From Lepus europaeus (lineage: Eukaryota > Chordata > Mammalia > Lagomorpha > Leporidae): DNA of 64,000 nt. Within the stretch, counting starts at the first letter, position 1; each line of letters begins with the position of its first letter. The stretch spans positions 144,949,701 to 145,013,700 of the forward strand of contig NC_084827.1 in NCBI RefSeq assembly GCF_033115175.1, in the 5' to 3' direction. Both the position numbers and the translations under genes were made by a program. This document shows positions 22,528-32,604 of the stretch, in pieces. Under the pieces are notes generated by a model. That model was given only the letters and a program-made list of their open reading frames with translations, was not told where the DNA came from and made no database searches.

Positions 22528-24330
22528 CAGCCCCATTCACTGTAAGTTTATATGATGTAAATAATGTTGAGAGAATATAAGATTTTATATTGATTCACTT
22601 TACACAGAGAATATATTACTGTAACTTTAAAAAATAAAAACTAATTATTACAAAAGGTCTAGTGTCTTATGTATATATATAAACATATCTATTTTAAACA
22701 TGAATAGCATAATGTTTTCTCTTTCTTTTCATTCACATGGTCATGTCCGTATTTGTGTGTATTTATATGATGTTTAAGTCATCACAGTTCTTCATTATTT
22801 GAACAATGGCACAAAAACATCCAATTCTTATTGGTGAGAACTTCCTGCCCTGGATCTGGGGTTCCCCTTCCTCGCTGAGTCCCTGGCTGGTGTAGATTAG
22901 TCATTTCCAAGAGTGGGCATTTTTTCAACTGTCTTCCATCTTTAGTCTCTCCCTCCCTCTTTGTTCCTCTCATCTAAGAACAAGCTCTGATCCTGTATCA
23001 AGTAAATTCCCTCCCCTTTAAGCCACTGTCCTGTGTAACCTGTAGACTAATCACCATTCTCTCCATTCCTTCCTGTCCCATGTATTTCATACTTCCTGTC
23101 GCTTACATGTCACCTAAACCATTCTACCAAATCTTCAAGATCCTACACCTGCTGGTCTTAGTTACAAAGCCAGGGGTCCTTGTCTTCTGTGGGGGCCCCA
23201 GTCCCCTCCCGACTTCTCCGGGTTGTGGCACTGCAGGAGTTCTGTCAAGGATTTCTTGCTGTCTCTTTGCTCCTGGTCCTCAAAACGAGAATGGTCCCAA
23301 GGCTCTGTCCTTTATTTCCTGTGACAACTGTGCAGCATTGGTTCCTGTCCTGTGACAGTGACTCCAAGACAAATATTTCTAGCACAGATTCCTTTCTTTC
23401 AGTTCAGACTTTAACTTTCTGGCAGATTCTTCTACTTCTTTCTCCTTCGGGTACCTCCAATTCTACGGATTCCAGACATAAAACAAAAACAAAACCCCAC
23501 CTCATTCCACATCTCCTGTTCTGTGTCTCTAATTTCAGCTAAAGGCACCACCAGAAGCTCATTTCACCCAGGTCTCTGTTCTGTGTGTCTATGTTCAATC
23601 AGGTTCTAAATCAGGCTGGTTCTGTATCTACTACGTCTTTTTCACCTGTCTCCATCATTACACTTCTCATGCCTTTGCTAGCTCTCCATTGAACAGTGTC
23701 AGAGGCCACCTCACCAGTCTTACCCAAGCCTCTCAACCCTACAATTATTTCATACTCGGCAATCTGAAGACTCTACACACACTTTCTCATTTTCGTCTTA
23801 GCGGCCTTCAAGATTTCCCAGTGTGTATACAATAAGGTTGTAGCTCAGCCAGGTATCCAAAACTTTTCTTCTAGCTGTCTAGCTTGTATCCCCATTTTCA
23901 GCGTCTTCAAGATCTCCCTTCAAACACTATTGGTTCTGTCAAGTTGGAAAGCTCATAACCCTGACTCTGCTTCCTGGTTCTTGTATCTCTCTGGACCATT
24001 CTGAACCTCACCCTACCACCCTACCCCAATCTTCACATTTCCAAAGTATAACAATACTGCAAAGCTCAGCTCAGACACTACCTCCTCCCATCTTCCATGA
24101 AGTCAGTTATTTCTTCAATTTGGTTTCCCTCCCCCCATTTTGAATGGAATTGCTATCTCATATGACTCTCTCCTGTGCCTACTTTCATATCGTATCTCAC
24201 CCCATAATTTTTGATAAATGCACTATAGTTTGCAGGATTTTCATCAATTTTATCTTTATAGCTTCCTCTTAGCTTTTAGCATGCCATGAATACTGAGTGG
24301 ATCTACCAAACTTTTACTTTCATGAAATAT

Positions 24331-24383
24331 TTTTAAAGATTTATTTATTCATTTGAGTGACAGGGAGGGAGGGAGGGAGGGGG

Positions 24384-24415
<32 letters not shown>

Positions 24416-24677
24416 GAATCTTCCATCAGCTGGTTCTCTCCCCAAATGCCCACAACAGTTGGGCTGGGCCAGGCTGAAGCCAGGAATTGGAACTGCATCC
24501 AGGTCTCCCACACGAGTGGCAGGGACCCAAGTATTTGGGTCATTTTCACTTGCTTCCCAGGTGCGTTAGCAGGAAGCTGTATCCAAAGCAAAGCAGCCAG
24601 GACTTGAACTGTTTTCCAAGCTGGGGTGCGGCTGTTCCAAGCAGCAGGTTAGCTGCTGTGCCACAATGACTGCCTCT
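24331..24677 (-). repeat. C-repeat SINE with GGGA tract
   Basis: AAAGATTTATTTATTCATTT, GGGAGGGAGGGAGG followed by AG run, core with CCCCAAATGCCCACAACAGT, head near GACTGCCTC. Confidence 0.85.
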
Positions 24678-24789
24678 ATGGAATATTTTGATCTCACTTT
24701 AGCAGGAAGTGTTTTAAACATAATTTGAACTACTAAAATTTTTATGTTGTGAAGTTAGTGACATGAGATTGGGGCATACCCTAGGTCTC

Positions 24790-25090
24790 TCGTTTTATTG
24801 AGATATAACTCACATGCCATAAAATTCACCCTTTAAACTGGATAATTCGGTGGTTTTTAGTTTATTCACAATCCACTTTCAGAACATTTCCATCCATGGA
24901 AACCTCACGCTGATTGGTTGTCACTCCCTGTTCCTCTCCCTCCCCCAGCCTCTGGCAACCTGGAATCCATTTTTTTTTGTCTGTGTGGATTTGTTTATTT
25001 TGGATATTTATGACAGAACATTCAGAAACACGTAGTCTTTTGTATCCGAATTCTTTCACTTAGCATAATGGTTCAAAGTTCATCTCTGAT
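24790..25090 (-). mobile_element. Old L1 3' end
   Basis: TTATTGAGATATAACTCACA, CATAAAATTCACCCTTTAAA and TTTCACTTAGCATAATG match reversed 3' ends of older L1 families. Confidence 0.65.
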
Positions 25091-25110
25091 GTAGAATATA
25101 GATGAACTTG

Positions 25111-25445
25111 AGGGCCTGGTATTGTGGCGTAGTGGGTAAAGCTGCTGCCTGTGACACGGGCATCCTATATAGTCGCCAGTTTGAGTCTTTCCTGCTCCAC
25201 TTCCAATTCAGCTCTCTGCCAATGTGCCTGGGAAAGCAGCAGAGGACAGCCCAAGTACTTGGGTCCCTGCCATCCACATGAGAGACTTGGAAGGAGCTCC
25301 TGCCCGTGGCTTTGGCCTGGCCCAGTCCCAGCCATTGCAGCCATTTGGAGAGTGAACCAGTGGGTGGCAGACTTGTTTCTCTCCCTCTTACTGCAACTCT
25401 AACTCTCAAATAAACAAATAAATCTTAAAAAACAAACAAACAAAA
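25111..25445 (+). repeat. C-repeat SINE
   Basis: Head GAGGGCCTGGTATTGTGGCG, body, tail AATAAACAAATAAATC followed by A-rich repeats with CAAA units. Confidence 0.88.
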
Positions 25446-25765
25446 AAACCAAGTTGGAGGACTCATATTATCTAGTTCAAAATTTACTACAAATTTAATT
25501 TAAATTATTTTTATTATTTATTTAAAATAATCAAACAAGTGTGGATTGGAACAGAATTAAGAGTCCAGAAATAACCCTTACATTTATAGTCAATTAATGT
25601 TGATGATAATTCAATGAGGAAACATAATATTCTCAATAAATGGTGCTGAAAGAGTTGATGTTTACATGTAAAAGAATGAGGTTGGACCCTTACCTCACAA
25701 ACAAAAAAGCCTCAGAATGGATGAGAGAGCTGAAATCATAAAGCTGTTAGGAAAAACGTAGATGA

Positions 25766-25856
25766 GGGGCCAATGTTGTGTTGTAGCAGGTAAAGCTGCT
25801 GGCTGTGGTGCTGGTATCCTCTATAGGCACTGGTTCAAGTCCCAGCTGTTCCATTT
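25766..25856 (+). repeat. C-repeat SINE head fragment
   Basis: First about 90 bases only (GGGGCCAATGTTGTGTTGTA to CCCAGCTGTTCCATTTT). It stops exactly where a minus SINE begins and is not resumed on the other side. Confidence 0.85.
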
Positions 25857-26217
25857 TTTAAAAGAAGATTTATTTATTTATTTGAAATGAAGAGTTACAG
25901 AGAGGCAGAAGCACACACACACACACACAGTGAAAGAGAGAGAGAGAGAGAGAGAGATCTTCCATCTGCTGGTTCACTACCCAAATGGCTGCAACAGCCG
26001 GTGCTGGGCCATTCCAAAACCAGGAGCTAAGAGCTTCTTCCAGGTCTCCCACATGGGTGCAGGGGCCCAAGCTCTTGAACTATCCTGTACTGCTTTCCCA
26101 GGCCATAGCAGAGAGCTGGATCGGAAGTGGGGCAGCTGGGATTCGAACCAGAGCCCACATGGGATGCCCGCACTGCAGGCAGTGGCTTTACCCACTACAC
26201 CGCAGCACTGGCCCCAT
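25857..26217 (-). repeat. C-repeat SINE
   Basis: AAGATTTATTTATTTATTTG, (CA)n plus (AG)n, core, head CGCAGCACTGGCCCC. Abuts the + head fragment. Confidence 0.9.
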
Positions 26218-26514
26218 ACATTTTAACTTTTGGACTGTAGAGGACACTATCCAGAAAGGGAAGACAATCCACAGAATCAGAAAGAATATTTGTAAATCTT
26301 GTGTCTGATATAAAACTAGGTCCCAGAATATAAAAGAATACAACTCAATAATAAGAAGATATATAACTCAATTTAAAAATGGGGAAGGCTTTAAATAGGT
26401 ATTTCATAAAAAGAAATAAGCCAATAGCCACACGGAAAGATGCTTGCTGCCGTTAGTCATCATGGAAATGCTAATTGAAAGCACCATGAGATGCCCACTT
26501 GGCATCAGGGACAC

Positions 26515-26577
26515 ACGGATGCCCGCCCCGCCCTGCAGGCAGCGGCTTTACCCGCTGTGCCTCTACGCTGGTCCCCG
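26515..26577 (-). repeat. C-repeat SINE head fragment
   Basis: CCTGCAGGCAGCGGCTTTAC to TACGCTGGTCCCC only; the rest of the element is missing. Confidence 0.7.
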
Positions 26578-27125
26578 TTCTTTTTTGAAGATTATTTTGA
26601 CTCTAGTGGGTTCACATTTCCTTACATTTCTTTTTATTTATTACTATTTTTAAAATGTATTTGACAGATAGAGTTAAGCAGTGAGAGAGAGAGACAGAGA
26701 GAAAGGTCTTCCTTCCGTTGGTTCACCCCTCAAATGGCCGCTATGGCCAGAGCTACGCTGATCCGAAGGCAGGAGCCAGGTGCTTCCTCCTGGTCTCCCA
26801 TGCGGGTGCAGGGCCCAAGCACTTGGGCCATCCTGCACTGCACTCCCGGGCCACAGCAGAGAGCTGGCCTGGAAGAGAAGCAACCGGGACTAGAACCCGG
26901 TGCCCATATGGGATGCTGGTGCTGCAGGCGGAGGATTAACCAAGTGAGCCACATTGCCGGCCCCATCCTTACATTTCCATTATAACTTTGGCAATCACTC
27001 TGCCCATTTACGTAAAAAGAGCACCGTGGCCTTTGATAATTATTGCTCTGAATGTATCCATCCATTTGGGGCGCACTGCCATCCTGGCACCCCTTGCTGC
27101 ATGCATTGATGTCAGTGACTTTCCT
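26578..27125 (-). mobile_element. L1 relic interrupted by a SINE
   Basis: Short diverged L1-like blocks on both sides of 26631-26965 (GACTCTAGTGGGTTCACATT; GATAATTATTGCTCTGAATG, CCATTTGGGGCGCACTGCCA) in reverse ORF2 order. Confidence 0.45.
26631..26965 (-). repeat. C-repeat SINE with target-site duplication
   Basis: Body with GACAGATAGAGTTAAGCAGT and head CACATTGCCGGCCCC. Flanked by TCCTTACATTTC at 26619-26630 and 26966-26977. Confidence 0.93.
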
Positions 27126-28344
27126 TGTCGCTTGTTTCATTGACGATTTTTACAGATGTGGCCAAGTCGTACGAAAAATTGTTAAATATTAAAGTAGCTT
27201 TTCCTTATTTATTGTTCTAGAAACAACAAAATAGCCTCTAAATGAAAGGCCTTGCTCCCTGTATCTTTTCATTCTGCTTTTTCATTGAACAGAATTAAAA
27301 CTATTTTACTCAAATTCAATGGCATCCCTCTGGAGCTCCGTTAGGAAATACTGCCATCTTTTGGAGACTTGTGGTTTTGCCACCGCGGAATCATGCAGCT
27401 GCTTCTGTCCATTGGTGACACAGTGAACGTAAAATGGGCTGTGATCTATGTCCAGTTACAATCTCAACAGCTCACAGTTTAGATAATCCTTGCTGGGACA
27501 CTTAACCAGAGGCAGCCTCCCTCTGCAGAACTCAGCCTCACTCCACCCCTATGTAGCTCTCCTCCCGCACACCATGCAAAGCGGATCCTGGGGAGGTCCC
27601 GAGCAATGGAGGGGAGGGTGTCAATGGAGTCCTGGAAGTTGGTGGAGGGGGGGCAGCAAACTAAGAGGATCTCAATGCGTGAGCTGGAAGTTTCAGGGCA
27701 CAGATCTCTTTTCCCTGTAATTTGTATCCATTTGTTTGTTCACAGGTCTTTTCTTTGATGAAGTCTCCCTGGACAGAGGATGTGGATGTAAAGGGAGACC
27801 AGCCGAGGCTGCCTCTTCTCCTTCCCAAGGTGTAACTGCAGAGAAACAGCCGGCTAGCTCCCAGGGAAGTGTAGTAGACATCTGCCACTATCTACCACTA
27901 TCAAAGGCTACACACATTTTGATTGGCTCTTCAAGTAGACTTGGTTAGTCAACCAATCAGGAAAGAGACTGTAAGAAGTGTTAATTCTTCCATGAGCTCA
28001 CCCTCAGTATGTTCTCCATAATTGTGTCCTAAGTGGGAGGAAATATGAAATTTTGAGTACAAATACCCACACTGCACACTATCTCCCTCCAGTAACTTGA
28101 TTCAAATGCTTCTTGTGAGTACTAGCGCTACTAGGATAAGAGTTTAAGATTTACTTCCAGTGTTTTTATTCTATCTCTACTCTCCAGACCTTAACCAAAT
28201 ACCAACACTCCCGTTCTGGATTTGTCCCTTGTCTCTTGGGGCTCCTGTGGCACTGAAGCGAAGCCTCACCTTGGCTTTGTCGCACCTGCCCAATGGTTAC
28301 AGGTATTATATTGTGTCGTACTGAGTTCAGGCAGGAGTAGCCTG

Positions 28345-28530
28345 GGGATCAATAACATGGGGTTTGGAGTCAGATCTATGTTTGATTAATGAATTCCCAC
28401 ATCTTCCTAGCTTTGGGAGGGTGGCAAGGTACTTTAACTCTTGGAATCTTGGTTTCCTTATCAAGTGGACATGGATGATGATGCTAAGTCTGGGAACTGT
28501 TAGGAGAATTTATCAGGAAAGAAGGGGTCA
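28345..28530 (+). repeat. MIR-like ancient SINE
   Basis: GGGGTTTGGAGTCAGATCTA, GGTACTTTAACTCTTGGAAT and GGTTTCCTTATCAAGTGGA fit the MIR sense order. Confidence 0.5.
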
Positions 28531-28727
28531 AGACATGGCTGGATTATCGAAGGTTCTTTATTGAGTGAAAGTTGAAAGTGTTAGAGAACCTTATTAACAA
28601 GATGAGAGTGAGGTGATAGTTTCACTAAATTGGCCCGAGATGAAATATTTGTAATTGAACAACTCAACGAAAGACAAAGACTTGGTGCTTCTCTGTCTTC
28701 TCTAAAAATGTCAAATTTAAACAATTT

Positions 28728-28990
28728 TTAAAATTTTTATTTCTTAAAGAGAGATAGAGACAGAGAGAACTCCTGTCATGCATTCACTCCCCAAATGCCC
28801 AGAATGGCACAGCCAAAGTGAACCCCAGGAGCCAAGAGTTCAATCCAGGTCTCCCACAGAGGTGTCAGTAACCCAGTACTTCACCCATAGTCACCGCTTC
28901 CCAGGGTTGGCGTTAGTAGGAAGTTGGAGTCTGGAGTCAGAGCCAGGTATTGGACACAGTTTTCCTAACTGCTAGGCCAAATGCTTGTTC
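28728..28990 (-). repeat. Old C-repeat SINE
   Basis: GCATTCACTCCCCAAATGCC, CAATCCAGGTCTCCCACAGA and AACTGCTAGGCCAAATGCTT; strongly diverged. Confidence 0.65.
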
Positions 28991-29087
28991 TGGCCTTGTC
29001 TTTTTTACTTTTTGTTTCCTCTTTTCTCCTTCTTTCCCTTTTATCCTTTCTTCCTTCATTCCTTCCTTTCTTCTGCCTACATTTGTT

Positions 29088-29421
29088 TTTAAAAATTTTT
29101 TAATTTACTTATTTATTTGAAAGATAGATAGATAGATAGATAGATGATAGATAGATAGATAGATAGAGACAGAGAGAGACAGAGAGAGAGATTTTCCACC
29201 TGCTGGTTTACTATCTAAATGGCCACAACAGCCAGGAACCACTCTTGGTCTCCCACTCAGGTGCAGGGTCCTAAGCACTTAGGCCATCTTCCACAGCCTT
29301 CCCAGGCCGTTAGCAGGAAGCAGTCAGAAGCAGGATAGTCAGGAACTGAACTGGCGCTGGATGTGGGATACCAGTGTCTCACGCAGGGGCTTAACCCCCG
29401 TGGGCCACACGCCGGCCCCAG
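29088..29421 (-). repeat. C-repeat SINE with GATA expansion
   Basis: ACTTATTTATTTGAAAGATA, a (GATA)n run at about 29127-29166 in place of part of the AG block, core, head CACACGCCGGCCCC. Confidence 0.88.
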
Positions 29422-29587
29422 GACTTGTCTTTCTCAGACATAGTAGTTTTCTGGATGATGGATATGGAAATTATGCTTTCATATATTTGCTAATTAATGC
29501 ATCATTTTCTGCACTTCTTTCTAGAGATAAAACACCTTTTTACAGATTCTGTACGTCTTCCCAAAACTCTGCACATTTTTTTAAAGA

Positions 29588-29757
29588 ATTTTTTTTTTAA
29601 TTGGAAGGTAGAGTTACAGAGATGGATCTTCCATCTACTGGTTCATTGCCCAAATGGCTGTAATGGCAGGAATGGGGCTGATCTGAAGCCAGGAACCAGA
29701 CGCTTCTTCTGGGTTTCCCATGTGGGTGTCGGGAGCTGGATCAGAAGCGGTGCCACC
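29588..29757 (-). repeat. C-repeat SINE, left arm of an inverted pair
   Basis: TTTTAATTGGAAGGTAGAGT to CATGTGGGTGTCGGGAGCTG; the head half is lost at the junction with the next copy. Confidence 0.8.
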
Positions 29758-30035
29758 TGCAGCATCCACATCCCACTTGGGCACCAGTTTGAGTCCCAGC
29801 TGCTCCACTTCCGACCCAGCTCCCTGCTAATGCACTTGAGAAAGCAGAAGATGGCCCAGGTGCTTGGGCTCCTGCCACCCATGTGGGAGACGGGGATGAA
29901 GCTACTGGCTCCTGGTTTTGGTCTGGCTCAGCTCTGGCCGCTGCAGTCTCTTGGGGGAGTGACCCAGCCAATGGACTATCTCTCTCTCTAGCTCTGCCTT
30001 TCAAATAAATAAACAAATCTTAAAAAAAGAAATAA
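29758..30035 (+). repeat. C-repeat SINE, right arm of an inverted pair
   Basis: GCAGCATCCACATCCCACTT to TTTCAAATAAATAAACAAATC. Head to head with 29588-29757, so the two can pair as a hairpin with a short loop. Confidence 0.8.
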
Positions 30036-30289
30036 TATCTTTCAAACTTCTCTCTTCACTGGACTGAGTGTGTTGGCAGAGCAGACACCTGCCAGTCTTG
30101 TTTGCCATTGATTGAGTGACTTGCAGGTATCTCCAAGTGGACTTATAGTCAGCCATTCTCACTCCCAGAAATTTTATTTCTTGATTTGCACATAGACGTC
30201 AGAGAGGATTAAGATGACTGATGAGTATCTCATGAGCCTTTTGGTTTGATTTACAAGGTTACATGAGTTTGGAGGAAAGGGTTAAAAAT

Positions 30290-30489
30290 AGTGACCCGTT
30301 CCCTTCCCTGGGCACAGCCGCACCGCACCGAGGAAAGGCGGCAGCACTTAGTGGCCTCATCCTGAGCTCTACAATGGGAAAGGCAGGTGACTGCCTTTAG
30401 GGGAGCGCTGTTTGCCAGGGTTATTTTAACCCAGGGGGGCGGGGAGAAAGCAGAGGCAGTGATGACATCAGCAGGAAATTCATACCAAC
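30290..30489 (+). promoter_or_regulatory. CASP10: Candidate CASP10 promoter
   Basis: GC-richer, TATA-less stretch before the probable first exon. Visible motifs are a GC box (GGGGGGCGGGG, about 30434-30444, Sp1 type) and TGATGACATCA (30460-30470), which fits an AP-1/CRE-like bZIP site. GGAAATTC follows at about 30473-30480. Promoter function is inferred from position and motifs only. Confidence 0.4.
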
Positions 30490-30671
30490 TCACCCGGTGC
30501 AAATGATTCAGTCTTCACTGGCACAGCCTGGGATCTCTTCCCCCGCCGATGGGGGCTTCTGGTGACCACGGAGCACACCGAGAATTCTGACTTCTTGCCA
30601 GCTTCGTTTTCAGGCTGTTTCCCCGCGCACCACTGACCTTCAGAGGATTAGTGGAACTTGAACGGAAGCAG
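30490..30671 (+). other. CASP10: Probable non-coding first exon of CASP10
   Basis: The 5' boundary is uncertain. The 3' boundary rests on a strong donor, GAAGCAG/GTACGT, at 30671/30672, placed 1.6 kb before the first coding exon. No long open frame is present, consistent with 5' UTR. No transcript evidence was available; another first exon is possible. Confidence 0.45.
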
Positions 30672-32259
30672 GTACGTAAACCTCCACCCCACCGCACTGG
30701 GGGCTCCCGCTCTGAACTTCCCTCTGCCTCCTGTCCTTAGCAACTCGCCCAAACTCTTGACCGCAATGGCACGATCTGGGCGCCGGGTTCTAGGACATGC
30801 AGGGAAAATGAAAGTTCATTAAAATCAACTAAAAAACCAGGAAGTTTCTGATCCAGCCCTTTACCCGTAGGGACATGCTGATCCACAGGCAGGGACAAAA
30901 TCTCATAGATTTACTAAAGTTGGAGATCAGGAACTTCAAGCAACCGGCTAAGACAGAGAGGAAGGCAGCTATCAGGAACCAAACATCTCGCCTCAGGGCT
31001 GTTAGAAGAGAGGACTCCCAGGATGATCACGCTGGAAGAGACTCTGTGTGTGTGTGTTTGCTTTATCTAACAACAGAAGTAATATATGTGCATTGAAGTT
31101 TGAGAAAGTCAGGTGGGAGCCCAGTTTCTGTTATCTCTGGGTCCCTCCGTATAACCGCCTTTTGTGGCTGAGGTTTTGAGTTTTGCTTTGCTCTCCTTCC
31201 CTTAGCAAGTATTTTTCTGTTTCCGAAAGCAGTCAAGTCCTGCATGGTGAATAGATGCCCGATCCTTTCAGAATGACTACTGCGCTGCCTTGCTCCTCTG
31301 CTTAGAATGAAGTTTAGTACAGAGAATTCCAGAGTTGACAAACTGGCCAGGTAGACACCTTGCTTAGGTAATGTGTAACTTCCTACACTGATTGGAGCAG
31401 TTCTGGTCTAAAATCACCTTTTCCTTTTGGGGTTTAGGGTTACAGCTTCCTGTTCTATGAGACGGGTCGGGAGTTAGGTTGTAACAAATACTGTCATGCA
31501 CTTGCTTTATGTCTAACGCTTAAAGCACAAATACTGGGGGCTGTGTCTGCCATTTTGTGGAAATGAATTTTGAAGTGAAGAGCTCCAACGAGGCTGGAGG
31601 CCTGAGAGATGCCCTTGGCCATGTCTCACTGGGGACACTTTGATTTAAAAGAAATCAGGGTATGAGGGCCTGTGTTGGTGGTGTAGCAGCTAAAGCCACC
31701 GCCTGCAAAGCAGGCCTCCCGTACGGGTGTTGGTTCATGTCCCAGTTGCTCCACTTTGAATCCAGCTCCCTGCAAATGGCCTGGGGAAACGGTGGAAGAT
31801 GGCCCAAGTGCTTGGGCTCCTGTACCCACGTGGGAGACCCAGATGAAGCTCCTGGCTCCTGGCTTTGACCTAGCCCAGCCCTGGCTATTGTGGCCATCTT
31901 GGGGGGGGGGGAGTGAACCAGTGAATAGAAGATTCATTCTCTCTCTCTGTCTCTCTCTATCTCTCTCTAAATCTGGCATTGAAATAAATAAATAAAACTG
32001 AAAAGGAAGAAATCAGAGTATATTGAGTTCTAGTTAACAACTCCCTGTAAGCCTTCTACAGGGAACTTGCAAGGGCCAGGGGCCAGTTTTCTGGGATGCT
32101 GGTTCTTGAAGCGGCCGCACAGTGAGTTTTCCTTCTCAGCACTTCTGGGAAAGTCCAATGTCTGGAACAGAAGCGGCCAGGATTGAGGGAGGGACCAGGA
32201 CGTCAGGGTGCCCTGTGTCCTCACGCCTGAACCTCGGGCTCCGTCTCTGTCTCTTTCAG
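30672..32259 (+). other. CASP10: CASP10 5' intron
   Basis: Intron between the probable first exon and the start-codon exon. It holds one + SINE (31664-32007) that ends about 250 bases before the acceptor, and a short (TG)n run near 31045-31060. The rest is unassigned. Confidence 0.5.
31664..32007 (+). repeat. C-repeat SINE with target-site duplication
   Basis: Head GAGGGCCTGTGTTGGTGGTG, tail GAAATAAATAAATAAAACTG. Flanked by AGAAATCAGGGTAT (31650-31663) and AGAAATCAGAGTAT (32008-32021). Confidence 0.92.
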
Positions 32260-32604
32260 ACCAGCCATGGCATCTGGAGATCAAAGCTTGGGTTCCAGTG
32301 CAGATGAGGAGAACTTTCGTAGGATCCTTTTCAGGATCGATTTGCACCTCGGGGGCCAGGAAGTGGAGAGCCTGAAGTTTCTTTGCCTGGACTTGGTCTC
32401 CAAAAAGAAGCTGGAGAAGTGTAGCTCCGCCTTGGATATTTTTGAACTCCTCTTGACGTACAAGCTGCTGCAAGAAGAGGACCCTTTCGTCCTCGCAGAA
32501 CTCCTCTACGTCACCAAGCAGATCAGACTGCTGCAGCACCTCAGGTACACCAAAGAGGAAGTGGAGCGTCTGCTGCCCAAGAGAAGGAAGGTGCCTCTGT
32601 TCAG
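32260..32604 (+). CDS. CASP10: CASP10 first coding exon: DED1
   Basis: Acceptor GTCTCTTTCAG ends at 32259 and the exon begins ACCAGCC. ATG at 32267 sits in a strong Kozak context (GCCATGG). It encodes [20 protein letters not shown] followed by the DED1 helices. The hydrophobic-patch segment [10 protein letters not shown] and the segment [19 protein letters not shown] align with human caspase-10. Donor GTGAGC at 32605; ends in phase 2. The N-terminal dozen residues differ from human, but the rest aligns without gaps. Confidence 0.95.

Larger units (their letters stand above)
25500..26500 (+). mobile_element. L1 ORF2 fragment split by SINEs
   Basis: 25500-25765 and 26217-26500 conceptually read L1 ORF2 segments (GGTGCTGAAAGAGTTGATGT, AAAGCTGTTAGGAAAAACGT, ATGGAAATGCTAATTGAAAG) with stops. 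The pieces are separated by two SINE insertions. Confidence 0.65.
15978..30290. other. CFLAR-CASP10 intergenic interval
   Basis: About 14 kb with no supported gene on either strand. It contains SINEs in both orientations, L1 fragments (16450-16780, 21190-22195, 24790-25090, 25500-26500, 26578-27125), MIR-like relics and microsatellites. The blocks 17400-18690, 19690-20480, 20640-21180, 22530-24330 and 27130-28340 are unassigned. The block 22530-24330 is pyrimidine-rich and resembles degraded old repeat near 24050-24130. Confidence 0.6.

Noticed and set aside
22530..24330. Possible gene in pyrimidine-rich intergenic DNA
   Set aside because: Short frames only, no splice-consistent exons or recognisable domains; part resembles degraded repeat.
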